64,000 bases of DNA from Bradyrhizobium diazoefficiens (GTDB lineage: Bacteria > Pseudomonadota > Alphaproteobacteria > Rhizobiales > Xanthobacteraceae). The position numbers were made by a program, and so were the translations under genes. Numbering within the stretch: the stretch's first letter is position 1; the number at the start of each line of letters is the position of its first letter. The stretch is taken from NCBI RefSeq assembly GCF_016616885.1, contig NZ_CP067102.1:6166501-6230500 (forward strand). The letters are read 5' to 3'. The notes under the pieces are model-generated. The model saw only the letters and a list, made by a program, of their open reading frames with translations. It had not been told where the DNA came from and made no database searches. Of the stretch, positions 62,795-64,000 are shown piece by piece.

Positions 62795-63979
62795 TCACTT
62801 CAGCCCTGTGAGCACCCATGCGGGCTGCAGGATCGGATAGGCAGCCAGCCCAATGACTGCCGTCGCGGCAATGAGCAAGGGATTGCTGACCTTCCAACGA
62901 AACAGCACGGCGAGCGAGACGATGCCGATGAGCGCAGTCAGCCAGTCGCCGATCGCGATCTTGCCGAGCAGGAAGCTCGCACCCAAGATGGTTCCGATCG
63001 CCGCCGCGTAAGCGCCCTTCACGAAGCCCTGCACATTCGGATTCTTGCGATGGCGCGCCAGCAACGGGGCCGCGATCAGAACCAGCAGGAAGGACGGCAA
63101 GAAGATACCGACCGTCGAGATCAGGGAGCCCCAGAAGCCCGCCACCAGATAGCCGACGAAGGTTGCCGTGATTACGACCGGCCCGGGGCTCATCATGCCG
63201 ATCGCGACAGCCACCAGGAATTCGCGCTCATTGAGCCAGCCGTACTGCTGCACCAGTCCTTGCTCCAGGAAGGGAACGATGACGAGCCCGCTGCCGAAGG
63301 TTAGCGAGCCCGCCTTGAGGAAGAACAGCAGCAGCTTGCCGAGCGTCGAACCGGTCGCGGCCGGGATGGCGGCGGGCGCCGCCGCCGGGATCAGCGCAAG
63401 CTGCAGCGCGACCGGCGGGCGCCTGACGTGGCCGTAATAGACGATGCCCACGATCCCCGACCCGATGAACAGCAGCGCGACCTCGGCCTTCAGGATCACG
63501 GTGACGGCCAGACAGACGGCTGCGATCACCCACTGCAGCCAGTCTTCCATACCGAGCTTGGCAAGCCGGTAGCAGGAATGCAGGATCAGAGCGATCACGG
63601 CCGGGCTGACGCCATAGAAGATGCCTGTAACCGCCTTGAGATCCCCCAAATGAACAAAGAGCGCGCCGAGGGCCGCGACGATGACGAAATTCGGCAGGAT
63701 GAACGCCCAGCCGCCGGCCCAGGCACCCCAGAAACCGCAGCGCAAATAGGCGATAAAGATGCCGACCTGGATCGCGAGCGGCCCGGGAAGCGATTGGCAA
63801 ATGGCGATGGTCTCGCGCATCTGCTCTTTGGTGAGCCACTTTTTGTCGTCGACGAGTTCGCGCTCCATCTGGCCAACCAGTGCGACCGGTCCGCCGAAGC
63901 CGAGAAAGCCCAGTCGCAGAAAGTAGCGGACCAGTTCACCCATCCTACCGCGTTCACCTGTCGTTGTTGTCGTCGTCAC
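62795..63979 (-). CDS. chrA: Chromate transporter ChrA, two-domain form
   Basis: 394 residues, from a GTG preceded by GGGGGC. Both halves of the long-chain CHR transporter are present: FFLRLGFLGFGGPVALVGQME (N-half) and FFLKAGSLTFGSGLVIVPFLEQG (C-half), with the signature motifs and about 10-12 helices. It exports chromate (or related oxyanions such as sulfate analogues). The downstream propeller and barrel-like genes form its operon. The N-terminal TTTTTTGERG tract is low complexity and begins the protein. Confidence 0.9.
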   Translation of the reverse strand: MTTTTTTGERGRMGELVRYFLRLGFLGFGGPVALVGQMERELVDDKKWLTKEQMRETIAICQSLPGPLAIQVGIFIAYLRCGFWGAWAGGWAFILPNFVIVAALGALFVHLGDLKAVTGIFYGVSPAVIALILHSCYRLAKLGMEDWLQWVIAAVCLAVTVILKAEVALLFIGSGIVGIVYYGHVRRPPVALQLALIPAAAPAAIPAATGSTLGKLLLFFLKAGSLTFGSGLVIVPFLEQGLVQQYGWLNEREFLVAVAIGMMSPGPVVITATFVGYLVAGFWGSLISTVGIFLPSFLLVLIAAPLLARHRKNPNVQGFVKGAYAAAIGTILGASFLLGKIAIGDWLTALIGIVSLAVLFRWKVSNPLLIAATAVIGLAAYPILQPAWVLTGLK

Positions 63980-64000
63980 AGTCTTGCCCCCTTCAATTCT

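Overview
The window reads as a chromosomal segment of a Bradyrhizobium-like alphaproteobacterium (order Hyphomicrobiales). The reasons are high GC, ATGA/GTGA-coupled operons, many Sec/Tat-exported proteins, a fused indolepyruvate ferredoxin oxidoreductase, a quinol oxidase, urate hydroxylase PuuD and a dispersed 'CGTCATTGCGAG...' palindrome. I see no rRNA, tRNA, CRISPR array, prophage or intact insertion sequence.

Layout. 0-3.2 kb: a sulfur-oxidation cluster (flavoprotein soxF/fccB cut by the window edge, soxX, a soxY variant, soxZ, soxA), with no soxB or soxCD in view. 3.3-6.4 kb: a sugar-type ABC importer (binding protein plus two permeases, no ATPase). 6.6-8.9 kb: a coupled acyltransferase-3 and SGNH hydrolase pair. 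9-11.3 kb: an NCS2 permease with a biuret-amidohydrolase-like cysteine hydrolase. 11.5-12 kb: a frameshifted gene. 12.2-15.6 kb: indolepyruvate ferredoxin oxidoreductase. 15.8-20.7 kb: a KstD-like flavoprotein, an HtrA-like protease without a signal peptide, and a GMC oxidoreductase with its small subunit. 20.9-21.9 kb: a thermonuclease-like protein and a candidate small RNA. 21.9-25.8 kb: cyoABCD. 26-31 kb: an SDR preceded by a chimeric scar, a sorbosone-dehydrogenase-like protein, PuuD and a VOC protein. 31.6-33.2 kb: conserved unknowns, a receiver-only regulator and a cupin/IS66 remnant. 33.3-39.9 kb: a membrane GGDEF-EAL protein divergent from a PstS-like protein, then a ferredoxin reductase and a cytochrome b561/ethylbenzene-dehydrogenase-like fusion.

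40.5-60 kb is the most unusual part. It encodes mostly exported proteins: three divergent DUF1254/DUF1214 proteins, an 878-residue arylsulfatase with a C-S-P-T-R active site, a formylglycine-generating enzyme that itself carries a signal peptide, a P/Y-tailed secreted protein, an HlyD-type adaptor (frameshifted), an SphA-like outer-membrane protein, an LssY-C protein and a TAXI-type binding protein (frameshifted). It also carries a sensor kinase with a periplasmic binding-protein-like sensor, an orphan receiver, a LuxR-type response regulator and a lone AraC-type DNA-binding domain. Seven promoter regions here share a 14-bp box, consensus CCGATTTTGCATAG with GCATAG invariant, always oriented toward the downstream gene. 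I infer an undescribed regulon for a periplasmic sulfatase/DUF1254 system. 60.5-64 kb: an outer-membrane-like protein, a YncE-type beta-propeller and chromate transporter ChrA.

Several genes are broken by single-base frameshifts (about 11.94, 33.08, 53.12 and 58.68 kb). The raw sequence alone cannot distinguish real decay from assembly error.
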